Below are positions 1 to 12,700 of a stretch of 64,000 nucleotides of DNA, piece by piece. The DNA is from Echinococcus granulosus. Lineage: Eukaryota > Platyhelminthes > Cestoda > Cyclophyllidea > Taeniidae. The position numbers were made by a program, and so were the translations under genes. Where the stretch lies: positions 492,910-556,909 of the forward strand of contig NW_020170420.1 in NCBI RefSeq assembly GCF_000524195.1, read 5' to 3'. The notes under the pieces are model-generated. The model saw only the letters and a list, made by a program, of their open reading frames with translations. It was not told where the DNA came from and made no database searches. How positions within the stretch are numbered: position 1 is the stretch's first letter; the number at the start of each line of letters is the position of its first letter.

Positions 1-550
1 CTTTACCGCAGCAATCGATGGAATAGACGGGACGCCAAATGGAGGTGTTTCTACGCTTCGGCGCAAGCCAAGGGAGGACCACCCGCGGATGCGTGATGGC
101 CGGCTGAAGACCGCCGGTGGAGGAGGGTGGTAGAGGCACCGCGGCGGCTACAATCTCGTCTATTTTTAGTATTTGAGGTGCCCTAGATCTTGTAATGATT
201 ATAAGCGCACTTATGGTACCTCTGTACTTGATATTAGCCAATCAGAAGGGAGATAGCGGAGGAGGGCGCGACATTTGAAAGCAGCCAAACATTGGATACG
301 GAAATGGATGCCTTAGGAACATCGAAACGGGAGTGCTTTTCAAGGGGTTGCAGACACCGATTCCCAGAGGGAATAAGCACCCTTACAGGATATCCTCTTT
401 CCCCCAATAAGACGCGAATTCGTCAAGTAAAGCCCCGCAGTGCCGCTCCCATCTCAGTTTTTCTGTACAGCTGCTGAGTTCCCAAGTGATAGTCCGGTCC
501 CAAGGAAGGGCTGTGGCCAACAATCCGAGAATTGTCAGCAGTTGACAGTC
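1..550. other. Non-coding DNA, no gene recognised
   Basis: The short open frames here have no acceptor/donor structure, no family motif and no shared phase with a neighbour. I see nothing that supports a gene in this stretch. Confidence 0.5.
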
Positions 551-995
551 TTCCAGGCCGGAAGCAACATTTCGGCAACAGCAAGTGGTATTCCATCCTT
601 CATGACGAAGATTCAAGAGCCTTACAAAATAAAGTTAGCCTTCCAGTGGCGTCAAAAGGTTCTCTATTCTTTATGGCTAACAGTCAGGGATCATCCAGAC
701 CGGAATCAACATCCTGAAGGAGGCAAGTGGTTCTCCGTCCTTCATGACCAAAAGTTCCATTCCTCATGATCTAGAGTAGAGACTCTTGCAGGCCGTAATC
801 AACATTTCAGTGACGACGACTGGTTTTTCATTCTTCATTCTTCACGTCTGAAACCGACGTTTTCATGCCAGAATTATTTTCCCATTCTTCGTGCCTAAGA
901 TTTGCAAGCCTTCCAGAGTGGATTCAACCGTTCCGAAGGCGACAAGTGGTTCTCCATTCCTCATGACTAAGCCTTAAGAGCCTTCAAAATCGTAA
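551..995. repeat. Degenerate tandem repeat, four copies
   Basis: A core of roughly 65 bp recurs near 553, 694, 789 and 913. Each copy has a CCAG-x-CCGGAAT-CAAC-like start, then AAGTGGTTCTCC-like and CCTTCATGAC-like blocks. Spacing is uneven (about 141, 95 and 124 bp). The first and last copies also share a trailing AGAGCCTT-CAAAAT segment. The copies are visibly diverged. No coding function is evident. A weaker trace of the same core may lie near 1,561-1,590. Confidence 0.6.
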
Positions 996-2284
996 AGCCT
1001 CGACGCTTGTGTAGTTCATCGTCAGTAACAGTTTCTTTGGCCAACAGCTTTTCCGTCCGCCATGCACTCCACCCCCTCACACTGTCATCCAACAAGGTTA
1101 GCGAATGGTCGCCGCACTTCTGTGTCCAGAGATCGTCTAATTTCTGCCTTCTTTGATCATTTCCCCCTAATTTTTTGAAACCTCACATTGCCCTCGTGGG
1201 TGTGTGTGTTCCCGTTGTGCGTTGCCTTCGGTGTGGACTAAAGACCGCGCGTCCTCGCAACGCGAACTCCAACCGTCGAGCATAAATAACGCAGCAATGG
1301 GCGATAACTGACCGAGCGTCCGGTCCTTACCCCTTCCCTCCCCCCACTCGCGTTTGCCCTGGATGGAGGATAAAATGAACCATCTGCAGAAGCAGTCACC
1401 CGAATGTGGACAAAAATTTCCACTTTTTTTTCTGTCCATCCCTGAGGGAAGACTGATCCCGGCAGGGCGTGGTTTGGATGGCATACGCCTAATATGTACG
1501 AGATTGTTAAGGCAGGAAAGGAACCAATTTATCTGTCTTACTTTAATTGTCACCGTTAGACGGCATCAACAACTGTCGCCGTGGTTCCTCGTGTAGACCT
1601 ACGAGACCTTCAATTGCGTGTGCGTCGGCGACTGAGGAGGGCAAAGTGACATGAAGCGCCTCCGCCCTCCCTGACAACGCTGCGCAACATGAAGTTGTAA
1701 AGGGTTCAGCGCTTCTTCCTCCCACCTCCAGATTCGGGTCTACAGGGATCAGAACACGTCTTTTTCTTGAGAGTCCCCTCCATTTTGTAATGATAAAAAA
1801 ATCAAAGCCGTAGGGACTGAAGAGCCGGACAGATGCTTAATGGAGCAGCCTCCAACAAGCTCCATGTAGGCAAGAACAGGCCATGTAGGATACCACTAGA
1901 TGGTCTTGAAGTTTTGTACCCCATCGGTGGGTTGTGGCAAGAAGTGGAACCACTTCATGGAGCTCTGGTGGGAAACGCACTGCCAAAAAATGATGCTGTT
2001 ACTTTACCCCTTCGGAATAGTTAGTGTTTTAAAATACAGTTTTGAGGCATTTTTAAATTAGAAAAATCTCCAGACCGCGCTGCTGAGCCATCAGCTAACT
2101 CCACCTCGCCGTTGCCCGACTTCACCCCGCTTGGAGTCTCCAACCTTAAACTCTATCAAAACATCAAAGCGATCATTTTTAAATCATTTTTTCGCTGACA
2201 CAGTGTAATATAAGCGGTTTTACTTGTTTAAAATGAAGCCGTAACTTTTACTGGGTAAAAGTGAGGGAGAGAGAGACAGAGAGA
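996..2284. other. Intergenic DNA, nothing supported
   Basis: Several open frames of 60-130 codons exist on both strands, but none shows splice-flanked coding structure or recognisable domains. A purine-rich GAGA stretch near 2,262-2,287 leads into the composite repeat array. Confidence 0.45.
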
Positions 2285-4390
2285 GTGGGCGAGCCGAAGG
2301 CCGGAGTGTATGTCTTTCCCAGACAGCAAAGTCTCCTGCTGGTTCAGTGCAACTGTGGGAGAAAATTTTTACAAATATCTGAAAAATGTGACATGTAGAG
2401 ATTTATCAGTACAAGTGGTCTATTCTAGGATGACTTCCTTTTTTGCTTAAAGGTGCTGCGGTGCCCCGCGGGGCGATGTATGTCGGAGTGTCTCCCTATT
2501 GCCCAGGAAAATTTCTCCCTCGTCTATACTCACGACGGATTGATTGTGCTTTGAGAAAACGCTCAAATTTAGTCCTTTGAGGTGGATCAAGTATTCACAG
2601 GGCTGGTAAATTGCCGAGGTTGTGAAACTGGAGGTGCCAAATCATCACATCCACGATCCCCACCGACAGATGGACAGGCGCACGACGTAGGACAGTCCGA
2701 AGAAAGTTTACACCAGTCAGCTGCACTGCTGATGACTTGATGAGTGCTGTGCTTAAAGCCTTTTGTAGCTGCGAGTGGATAAACGCAGAATCGGAGTTAG
2801 AGATCGTAACCGGGACGGTGACCTCAACTTATAGTATGCGTGCGACCCCTGATACTGTTAATTTCCATTTTGACAAGAATTTTTAGACGGGTTACAGTAT
2901 ACATAATGTGTGAAAGCTATAAAAGTAGTGAATAAGATGTAGACATGCCTTACTATTGCGTGTGGTAGAGTTACAGTGCCCAGAAGATAAGTCCCGGGTC
3001 GGCATGAACATTTGCAGAATTTCCGCTTTTACTCAAGGAGACGCTCTTCAGCAACCCGGAACAGTTCCATTAAAGTGATTTAAAGTTTAATAAGGTGTAC
3101 AAAAATAAACTAGGCTGTTGACCAGTTGTGCCTGATTGACTTCGTGTGCCAGTATTTTTAGGTAAAAAATGTGCATTTGGGTCAGTCTGATTAGCCCAGG
3201 ATGACCAAAAACGAACAAATCGCAATTAAATTTTCCCCTTTTTATATAAAACTACCATGTTTGAAGTTGATGAAACGTAGTGAATCAATGGATGGTTTAA
3301 ATTTAAAATCTCACATAATAGGGGTGAAATAATTTGCCCAGGAAATAAGGGAGCACTTCGAGTCCCGGTTAGACGTAGACACCCTAATAACTACACAAGT
3401 CAATCAAACAGTTTCGCTCTCGTAATTGAGAATTGTTTAAACTGACAAACTTAATGCCTTAGTTGTTGACAGGTTACGTTTAACTGACCTCATGTGTCAG
3501 TGGTTGCAGATGGCAAAATGGACATTTGGGTCAGTCAGTCGTAGACCGGTGCGGCCACAATCGGTTCAGCTGCAGTCCAGCAGCATTCTCTTTCTCGTAA
3601 ACAAAAACATGTCAAATTTACAAAGAAAATGTGAAAAATGACGCTCAATTTCACTAGTTACCAGGACAGTGCTGCGGTAAATTACTTTAGGAAACCAGAC
3701 GAATACCAAGTCCACGTCTAGTATGAACACCTTCGTATCTACTCCATTTGCTCAAATAATTTTTCTCTTAAAGGGCAGAAATTGTTAAAATAAGAAGAGA
3801 TGTTGGTAAAAATAAACTTGTGTGCTATATTTACCTGATTTTAGGTGTCAATGGTTTAGGCTGGCGAATTGACCAAAAACAGTTTAATCAAGATTCAAAA
3901 CCCTCATTTTTTGTAAAACAGAAAAAATTATCTGTTAAAGTTACTAAAAGAAGCAAGAATTTAGTTAGAGCCTACTGGTGTGCATGGTTTGGTTACGATA
4001 ATATGTTCAAAAACAGAGCAGATCATAAAATCCCGAATTGATGTAAACGTTTTAAAATTCCTACCCCTTTACTCAAATAGTTCTGCCTTAGTAACCAAGA
4101 TTGGCCTAAACAATGGGATTCGGTGCCTAAAGGTGAACTATCTGCTAGTTGTCTATGGGTAAGTAAATTTAGGTAGCAGTTTTTTGTTGATGACTCGATC
4201 AGCATTTGGGTCAGTCTTGTTAGCCCGGAGTGGCCAAAAGCAGATCGGTCGTAATCCAAGATCCTCCTCAACCATGCTACCGTTGCAGTGCTTCCTTGTA
4301 CTTGTAGAATCCCACAAAAGAAAATAAGGAAAAGTAAGCATATTAATTTTTTTTTATAAAAGATTACTTTTTTAGTTCTACGTCAACTAA
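2285..4390. repeat. Higher-order repeat unit 1
   Basis: This unit starts with the ~700-bp leader block (GAGCCGAAGGCCGG-like start near 2290; CCACCGACAGATGGACAG near 2660). It continues with 350-bp monomers whose conserved cores lie near 3173, 3522 and 4202. A fourth core expected near 3,860 is eroded. Confidence 0.6.
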
Positions 4391-6573
4391 GCTGAACCCT
4401 CTAATTTGGCCGGGAGGTCATCCGGAAATGAGCTCTACCATACGGAAAAGTGGACTGGTTTTGGTGTGTGGCCCGGTCTAGTTGCATAGAGCACTGTCGT
4501 AGGTCACTTTTGACAAACAGAAGCCAGAGGCTGAAATACTTCATTTTGTCGGACAGAAAGGGATTAATTCCATCTGGTCCGTTCGAATCGCGTTCCAGTC
4601 TTGCGATCGTGCCTTCAGCGGAGCGGATGGTCGGCCTGGCCCTTTTTTTCCTTTGCTATTAAGGTGTTGCTACAGGTCTGTGAATGTAAATTGCCTCATC
4701 CCTGTCTGCAGTCCTTTCAAATTTGGTCGTTCTGAGGGCATAAACACTGAGCCAGAATTATTTTGGCCTGTCCACCGCTTATGCAGAGGGTTTTCTCCCT
4801 TGTACATCCTCGGAACGAATCGATTATGCGTTGATGAAGCGTCAGGAGTTCGTCGATCAAGGTGGCTAAAATGTTCACAGGACCGAATAAGCGAAGAGGC
4901 CGTGGAACCCGGGGAGGCGGAATCACCACATCCCTGACCTCCACCAGCAGGTGGACAGATGCACATTGTACGACAGTCTAGAGAAGATTTTCACCATTCA
5001 CATCCACTACCGATGAGTGGATGAGCACCGTGCTGGAGCCTCCTGTAGGTGCAATTTGATACCTGAAGGACCTGAATTTAAGGTCGTGACTAGGAAGGCA
5101 ACTACGTCTACCATCTTGGGCTGCCGCGGGCGCCCTTCACTAACACTGATGCTTCCCATCTTAACTAGAAATGTGCAGCACATTGTAAAAATTACAAAAT
5201 GCGTAGATCTTATAAAAGTAGTGGAAAAGGTGCGGCTAGAACTCACTTTTTTGTGGTAGGGTAAGGAATCTTAAATAATAAATCCCTGTTTGACGTAAAC
5301 ATCCTCGAAACTCCGTTTTGGTCCAAATATTTTAGCCCTTGTGATTTGGGATATTTCACCGCTACGATCTAATACTATAAAATAAATAATATGTTTACAG
5401 GTTGTGTTTAACTGGCATTTTGTGGCAACACTTTCAGCTAATGATGTGTGCATTTGGGTAAGTCTTATTAGCACGGGATAGTGAAGAGCGGATATTTTGT
5501 ATTCCAACATCCAGAAGTGTATGAAAGTTAAAAAAAAACTAAAAAATTGTAGCTGGAGCCTACAAATTTTGTGTTAATTTCCGTAATTTACCTAAGGAAC
5601 GAGGCAGAATAGCGGGTTTCGGGGCGACATAAACACCCTCGTAAACACCGCCCATAGTTAAATAGTTTCGTCCTGGTAACCCAAAATGCTTAAAAAAGAG
5701 GCTCAATAAAAAATACACGGATTTATTAACGTCAGTTTATGTTTACTCGACTACGTGGCTGCGACCTCAACTACCGAAATGAGCATTTGGGTCAGTCAGT
5801 CCCCTTAGCCTAAGATGCCCAAAAACAGGTAAACTTTGTCTCAAGATCCTCCTTTTTATTGTTAAGTATAAATTTGTGGTTATAAAAGCAAGCTAAAAGG
5901 CGATAGTTGAGTCCAACTTTGCTTGGTAAGATTGGACTAGTTTGGCTAGGAAAAGGGGCAGAATATCGAGTCCCGGGTTCGACATGAACGACTTTGAATG
6001 CACCACCTTAAGGCAACCATTTTCGCCTTGGTAGCCCAGACTGGTTGGAACGCGGAGATTTAATGCATAAAGAATGTTTTGTTTGTCAACCCATCAATCA
6101 TGTTTCATTGCCTTTATATGGCAGGACTTTTGGATGACTAAATGGGCATTTGGGTCGGTCTGAGTGGGCTGCTGTGGCCAACCGTATTCCAAGATTCCCT
6201 GTTTTGTTGGCACTTCTCCCAACCATGATAGTGATTAAATGGTTTTTCATACTCATAGGATCATGAATGTCAAAATACTCAAGAGAGGATGCGAAATGTT
6301 GGCTGTTGGTTTTGGCAAAGAGCCATTTTGACTTGGCCATTGTACCTTGCCGGGTGGGCTGGCCTTCCGGCCATGCCTGTAGCCGTAATAGCTTCTGTCA
6401 GTCAAATACAAATATTCTATCCCGAGCATTATGTCTTCTCTCTTCTTCAGGAAAGACTTGGGGCGCTGTGGAGGAAAGTATTAGTCTTGATTTTCAAAAA
6501 ATTGCTTGTTTGGTTACAGCAAAACTGAACCCCAAATTTGGCTAGTCGGCCATTTAGAAATGCAGCGAACCTT
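4390..6573. repeat. Higher-order repeat unit 2
   Basis: This unit begins near an AATTTGGCCGGGAGGTCA-like boundary. The leader block has AGCCAGAGGCTGAAATACTT near 4,522 and CCACCAGCAGGTGGACAG near 4,940. Monomer cores follow near 5450, 5782 and 6145. An interspersed repeat copy lies inside it near 6,335-6,480, and the end is interrupted by the assembly gap. Confidence 0.6.
6335..6480 (+). repeat. Interspersed repeat, copy 1
   Basis: This copy shares an ordered set of blocks with copies near 9.5, 15.0, 15.3, 16.1 and 44.4 kb. The blocks are CTTGCCGGGTGGGCTGGCC, a palindromic GGCCTTCCGGCC core, GCCATGCC-x-GTAGCC, a GAGCATTATGTCTTC-like block and a CTTGGGGCGCTG-like end. There are no tRNA-like boxes and no coding capacity. 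The family is not identified. Confidence 0.6.
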
Positions 6574-6673
6574 NNNNNNNNNNNNNNNNNNNNNNNNNNN
6601 NNNNNNNNNNNNNNNNNNNNNNNNNNNNNNNNNNNNNNNNNNNNNNNNNNNNNNNNNNNNNNNNNNNNNNNNN
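6574..6673. other. Assembly gap (100 N)
   Basis: A run of exactly 100 N is the conventional placeholder for a gap of unknown length between joined contigs. It falls within the tandem array, where short-read assembly commonly breaks, so the true copy number of the array is unknown. Any translation across it is meaningless. Confidence 0.98.
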
Positions 6674-6682
6674 GCCGAACTT

Positions 6683-6697
6683 CCCCCCCCCCCCCCC
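6683..6697. repeat. Poly-C tract (15 C) beside the gap
   Basis: Fifteen consecutive C residues lie ten bases after the N run. The homopolymer probably contributed to the contig break, and its exact length may be unreliable. Confidence 0.8.
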
Positions 6698-6779
6698 AAG
6701 TCTCCAAAAGCAGCTCGTTTAGGTGCTAAACTTGTTGCCATAGCATAAGGCACCACGAAGGTCACCTTCCACAAATGGT

Positions 6780-8400
6780 AGTTGCCTGGAGGCATAGAAT
6801 TTTTTGGCCCGAATTGGTATTCCGAAAATATGTCAAAAAAAACTCGCCTCTCCCGCCCTTTTGGCCTTGAGCCAAATACTGGAAGGCGTGTTTTGTTAAA
6901 AGAAAGAGCCTGAATTCTGCCTAGTCTGCATAAAACCCCTTCCAGCTGTGCACAATCATCCCCTCAGCGGAGCTGATGATCACCCCGCCCCTATTCTCTC
7001 ACTTCTCCACTAGCCTAATGATACCGTGCTATGCATATTAATTGCCTCAATGGCGTTTGCGGCCCTTAAAAAAATGTCAATCTGAGGGAATGGATGTTGA
7101 ACCATGAAGCATTGCGGTGTGTCCACCGAGTGCGTAGAAGGGTTCTTCCCATGTGCCTTTTCACGAGAGATTGATCATGTGTTGAGTGCGGCTTAAAAAA
7201 ACTGGAGAGAAAGCGGAGCCTGGGAGGGGCAACATCGTCACAGCCACGATCTCCACCGATGGATGGACAGACTACAAATTAGTGGAATTATTCTTCACCA
7301 CTTTAATGCGCTGCGGTAAGAACCTTCTCAAAGAACGAGCAGATGCTGATGCTTCCTAACCTTCTCGAAATAAGGGTAGCTCGAAATGTTTTAGTAGTTG
7401 GTAAAATTAACTGCAGTTGGAGCTCAGTGGTCTTCGTGGTAAGGCAGTGGTGCATAGGAAAATAGTCCCGGTTTGGCGTGAGTTTCCTCGTGACTACCGT
7501 ATTCGTTATTCGCTTCGGTGATCCAAAATGATTAAAACGTAGAGGCTGAGTGTTTAAAGATGGACTTACTCGTTAATGGGTTATGCTCACCTGACTTTAC
7601 CCGTTTGTGCGTTTAGATGACGAAATGTGCATTTGGGTCAGTCGGACCATCCGATTAGCCCGGTCTGCTCAGAAAGAGAAAGACCGTACTCAAAGATCCT
7701 TCTTTTTCTTGCAAATCAAGAAATATGTGCAGGTTGTTGATGGGTAAAAATGGTGCAGCTTGAGCTCACTGTTTTGTGCATTGGGATAACAGTTATTTAA
7801 GTGGAAAGCGTGACAGAACACCGAGTCCCGGTTTGGCACGAACGCCCCCCGCAGCCGCCGTTTTCGCTCGAGTAAATTTGCCTTTGCTGTTAAGACTGCA
7901 CAGTAATTCAAAATAAAGTTACTTGTTAACAAGTTATGTTTAACTGACGTCATCCGTCAGTGCTTCCAGCTGATAGAATGCGCATTCGGATCGGTCAGTC
8001 TGTCTTATTAGCCCGGTTTGCTCAAAAATGGCAGAGCTGTTTCAAGATCCTTCTTTCTCTTGTAAACCAAAAATATGCAGGCCAAATAAATTGTTGGAAA
8101 TAGTGTAGTATGATCTTACTGTTTTGTATTACAGGGTTATAGTTATCTAAGCAAAATTCGAGACAGAATGGCGAGTCTCGGCTTGACACAAACACCTTCG
8201 TAACTACAGTTTTTACTCGATAAAATTCCCCTTGGTAATCAAGAATGATTGGAAGAAGGAAATTTAGGGGTCTAAGATGGACCTACTTGCTAACAGTTTG
8301 TGTTTACCCAACTCTGGGTGGCAGTGCTTTCAGCCGACAAAATGGGCATTTGGGTCAGCCTGTGGCTAGACTGGTACGGCCGAAAGCCGATTGGCCAGAC
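6780..8400. repeat. Higher-order repeat unit 3
   Basis: The leader block is recognisable at about 6,860-7,300, with GAGCCAAATACTGGAAGG-like, CAGCGGAGCTGATGATCA-like and CCACCGATGGATGGACAG segments. Monomer cores follow near 7629, 7982 and 8345. It is shorter than units 1 and 2. A further truncated leader (GAGCCAGAGGCTGAAGGAT near 8,583) starts unit 4 and fades by about 8,860. Confidence 0.6.
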
Positions 8401-8860
8401 TATAAATGTGGCTGAAAGGTTACTCGGAAATGCCCTGTAACGTATAGAAATAAAAAAGTGGATTTGTTTTGATGAAACACCTGTCGAAATGGCACGGCAC
8501 AGTGTCGAAGGTTGCTGTTAGCCCAAATCGGTGTTGGGAACCCATAGCAAATATGCCGCCTCCTCCCTCTCCACTTCATCTTGAGCCAGAGGCTGAAGGA
8601 TGGTGCTTGGTCAGGCGGTGGAGGCGTGATTCCACCTGGTCTGGAGGAAATCTCACTCCAGGCTTGCAATCATACCTTCACCGAGTCTGGTAATCGGCCT
8701 CCTTTCTCATTTCCCCTCACCAATGGACTAACACTGCAAAAGTGCGTCATAGGCGTCCGCGTTCCTTCTGGCCGAATAGACAATGACGCTGATGTGTGCA
8801 TGCCCACGGCTCAAGGTGCCAGTTGTGGTCGCGGAATTTCATATAAACAATTGTGCCCTT

Positions 8861-9535
8861 TTCCGTGGGGGGGAAGGGCGGGGGCTATGAGGTATCACAA
8901 GTACACCACTTGATGGAGAAAGAAGAAGGGGTAAGAAGTACATGTCATTTCTTGTGTAGAAAATACGATTTCTGTACAGGAAAAATTGCAGACATGAGAT
9001 GTGGAACTTGATGGATGGGTGCGAATTTAACAGAATATGGGGAAGAGGGGGGAGGGGGCGGAAGGTGGGCGAGATCTCCTCGCCTGGGGAGCATGATGGT
9101 TGGGGGGTGGAGGAAGGGGTGTGCAATGGCTATAGCAAAAAGAGCGTATGAAGCGATTTTAAACCCTTGAACTTATAAATAACCTCTTGGAATGGGGGGG
9201 CGAGAGGGTGGGGTGGGGATGCAAGCGAAGGAAAGGGGGGAAGAGGGAAGGATGCCTGTGTACTGAAGTTGTCGTGACGTGTACATATAACGGTATGTAT
9301 ATATATTTGACCGCGAAATTGGGCTTATCCACTTGTCTCCCCCTCCTCCTCCGTGACTGGATTCCTGTTATTCGCCTTGAGGGACTTTGAATGGAGAGCC
9401 CGATACCAGGCCTCATATTCTGAACTAAAAGTTAGAAAAAAAACAAAACACATAAGCACATTCCTCTCACCAATATTTGAGAATTAGCTTCCGATTGTCC
9501 CTGTAATGCTCGGTTTTAGTAGGGGGCCGCTTAGG
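8861..9535. other. G-rich and C-rich simple-sequence region, no gene
   Basis: This stretch is strongly G-biased on the plus strand (GGGG runs near 8,867-8,880, 9,037-9,060 and 9,194-9,240). I see no splice-flanked coding exon. Open frames here reflect the low stop density of G/C-rich simple DNA. Confidence 0.5.
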
Positions 9536-9715
9536 GCGCCGCCATTTTTACCCCCCTACCGGGCGGATTGGCCTCCGGGCCACGCCGGTGACTCCTCCCA
9601 CTCCTCTGAAGGTCGCCCATTCACGTTCTGCCCCAGCGGTGCGTCTTCTCGCACCTTTAGGGAAGTGGCGGGGCGCTGCAGTCGCCTGCATCACAATGTC
9701 CGGTAGCCTTGATTG
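9536..9715 (+). repeat. Interspersed repeat, copy 2
   Basis: The order of blocks matches copy 1: CTACCGGGCGGATTGGCC, GGCCTCCGGGCC, CCACGCCGGTGACTCC, GCGTCTTCTCGCACC, then GCGGGGCGCTGCAG. This is the most GC-rich copy and perhaps the least decayed by CpG deamination. Confidence 0.55.
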
Positions 9716-12700
9716 TTTTAATCATCTGTTATGGATAATTTTTCCGCGAATTCGCGTGTTTATATCCGCCCAAAAGGCATTTTAATAAAAAAATTTCAGG
9801 ACTTCATTGGCGGCAAAAAGACCATCTTTTCAGAATGAAAGGCCAGTCCCCCCCATATACAGATGGGAGAGGAGGCTATTGGGATATTATCAAGCCAGAA
9901 GTAAAATTTTGGACGAGCTAAAATGTAAAACCTTCTTCCTCCTCCTTACAGGTCATGGAACCTCCTCAATGCGGGGCGAACGAGAGGAGTGTCGCTGCAC
10001 CTCCTCGCCGTTGGAATTGTTTAGTGGTGGAGGTGTTGGCATGCTGTGTGCTCCGCAGTAACGCGAGATCTCAAGTCGCCACGGCTTGTGCACGTGTCCC
10101 AGTGGTTTTGGCCTGCCCGCGCACGGTCTCTCCCAGCCCCTCGGTAAGGTGGTGTTAAGTCTTTTTTTTACCTGCGACTCCAGTGAAGCCTCGGTACGCT
10201 TTTATTGTTGGCAATGCGAAGCAAACACAACAACAGTCCTTCCCTGCCTGTAGCCATCAGCAGGTTTTACTGTCACCTAAGGGGGATATCCACCGGGAAA
10301 AGATGAAATCTGTGGTGACTGCCTTAAGGAGGGCTGTAATGGCACCTGATAGTGGCAAATCTCCCACTTTGTGCCCTACACGGTAACTGGTATTGAAGGG
10401 AGACCCACTTCTCGTAGAAACCGCATCGTAGGGTGTGATGCTCCCTCCCTCATGCGCCTTTTAGGCAAGTGCCACTAAGAAAAAAACTGAAAAAACATTG
10501 TCCATTCCCTAGCGCCGGATACATCCGTGATATGACTTGCATTTCAAAAAAGGATGTGATGTTTGGAAGTCACGAGCGGGTCGACAGAATGCAGTACCAC
10601 TAATACAGTGTCCCATTACCGGTTGCAATCTACACAAAAACTGGGGAGAATGACACTGCTGTGCGCTTAACTGCCCCGGCTCCCAGTCCCCAGGTTTTGT
10701 ACTTCGTGCCCTACAGCATGGCCTTTTAGCCGAAGCTTTTAGTCCCCTTTCCTTCCCACCCCACCCCACTCCCCCTCCACTTTACCACCACCTCTGTAGG
10801 AAGGGGAATAATAAACTGTTTTCCCTCGTTGATGCACCCTATTACGGGTTCGGAGGAAAACTTGAAAAACGCGGCAAATGTTTATGCGAGGTTGACTCCA
10901 GGTGTTATAAAGTAATCCGAAAAGTGAGTAAAAATACCCAAGAATTAGTTGAATAAATTGCTTCATTTTTCACCCTCCAGGGTGGGGCGTGAATGGAAAT
11001 GGACTTTACGGCTACAATTCGGTATTTTTAGTTTTAGTTCCATAAAAATGCAACTTTTAGTCGGAGATTCTTGCTTTTTCACCTTCAATTGGATTTTTAT
11101 CATTTTCACGGAATTGACGATTGGTCACATCCAGCTTTGATTTTACGTGGGCGTGCGCACCTGGGCCTGGTCGGGGTGGAGCAGAGTGTGAAAGTAGCAA
11201 AACTGTCCGCGTAGCTTTCTTGCACATTGCATTTTGCTACATTCAGTCCAAATGAGCGAGCAACATTTTTTGGTCTGTTTCTGGTCCACTTTCCTAGGTT
11301 CATCCTGTTTACCCAACTTAGTTCTTTCGAAGAAAAGAAGTAAAATAGTAATACTTTGGTTGCTTCTTTAACTCTGCACTTTGATTACGCGGGCAATTAA
11401 GGCTCCGCCGTTGTACTTCCGCCGGTAAAGTGCCCTCCGCCATACTCCTATGACTCCTCTCTCAGCTCTAAAATAGACTCGGAGCACTGCAACCACTTTA
11501 ATGTCAAAATATAAAACTGCCTTAATTTTAGCCGAAGCAGGCACTCACTTTGAACCATGAATAGTATTTGTTTTTTGCCGTTTTAGAACGAAGCGCCTTA
11601 TTCGAACCACTTCCCCCTCCAGGATTCAAGGCATTGGCAATTAATATAGTCGAGCTATTGCGTAGAACAGCATGATTCTGCTTCCACCTCATTTTATCGT
11701 TTTCAGCAAAGTTTGCACCTCCTTTTAAAGAAGGGAGATCGGAATGTTTGCGTATCATTGTGAGTTTTTCGCCAATTTTTGCACTTTTTCCATCAAATCA
11801 AGTGGTCAAGTTTCTTTCCTTAACCCCAATGATGTGCTTAACGGACACTGTGCCAGAACATTTCCATAATCTCTCTTTAACCTTCGGGGAGGGGAGGCGC
11901 GGCACCCACCATGCGCAGAGAGGTGTAAGCGTGACAGCAGATCTAGCCTGCGGTCCATTCACGGGCCTCGAATTTGCATAGAGGTCCTTCAAATGGTCCA
12001 AATCTAATATCTGTGCGAAAGTCAAGTGCCACGATGCTACAAATCACATTTGATCGTACTTATGCAAGAAAGTGGAATTAGAATTACAGGTACATCACCT
12101 CTAGGCGTAGCTTGGATTGCCAAACGAACTAAAAAGTGATGAAGAAACTAACCGTTTCAAACGCATTAGAGTGAGGCATTAATTTCCTTTCCTACCATTC
12201 AGTGGACCGAATTAGTTGGACAAAAAGTTTGTTTTTATTTGCGGTTTTCAGTATAGTTCACTGCAATGGTTTTAGTTAATATAGGTATGATGACGACTGA
12301 CGGGCCATCGGTACTCCAGCCCTTACTGTGCCTCTAAAGTCGGGACGCACTCGGACATGAACAAAAAAAAACTTTTTCTAGAAAAGATTCAAGACTAGTC
12401 AATCAGTCGGAAGAGAGTTCTTCACTCAAGATTTCACATCGAAGCCAAATTTATGCATGGGGAAAGATGCCGCCTCAGCCTCACCTCCCTCCCGCCCTCC
12501 GTATTCCCCTGACGCCTATCCACCAAATGATTTACGTCTAATTCTTTTTTGACATTACACAATTTGATCATACACAAAGAGAATAGACGTTTATAAAATA
12601 AAAATGAGATAGAAGTGGAGGTGACTATAGGCATGTGAATCGCGAGTTTGTCTCTTCGGAAAGGAGAAGGAGGATGACAAACCAAGGCGGTAATTACTTC

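Larger units (their letters stand above)
2285..8860. repeat. Composite (higher-order) tandem repeat array
   Basis: Two repeat scales are nested. A ~350-bp monomer is recognised by a core reading GCATTTGGGTCAGTC-like, followed by TTAGCCCGG-like and CCAAAA-like blocks. This core lies at about 3173, 3522, 4202, 5450, 5782, 6145, 7629, 7982 and 8345, with intervals near 350 or multiples of it. Runs of monomers are separated by a different ~700-bp block starting near 2285, 4390, 6800 and 8400. That block carries GAGCCAGAGGCTG-like, CACAT-CCACGATCTCCACCGA-like and GATGGACAG-like segments. Together they form three diverged higher-order units and one truncated unit. The assembly gap falls inside the second unit boundary. 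No coding capacity is recognised. Confidence 0.75.

Noticed and set aside
1167..1553. 128-codon minus-strand open frame
   Set aside because: No splice context, no domain, and overlapping open frames in other phases; behaves like chance in GC-richer DNA.
6447..6795. Open frames on both strands running through the N stretch
   Set aside because: They exist only because N codons are not stops; they cross an assembly gap.
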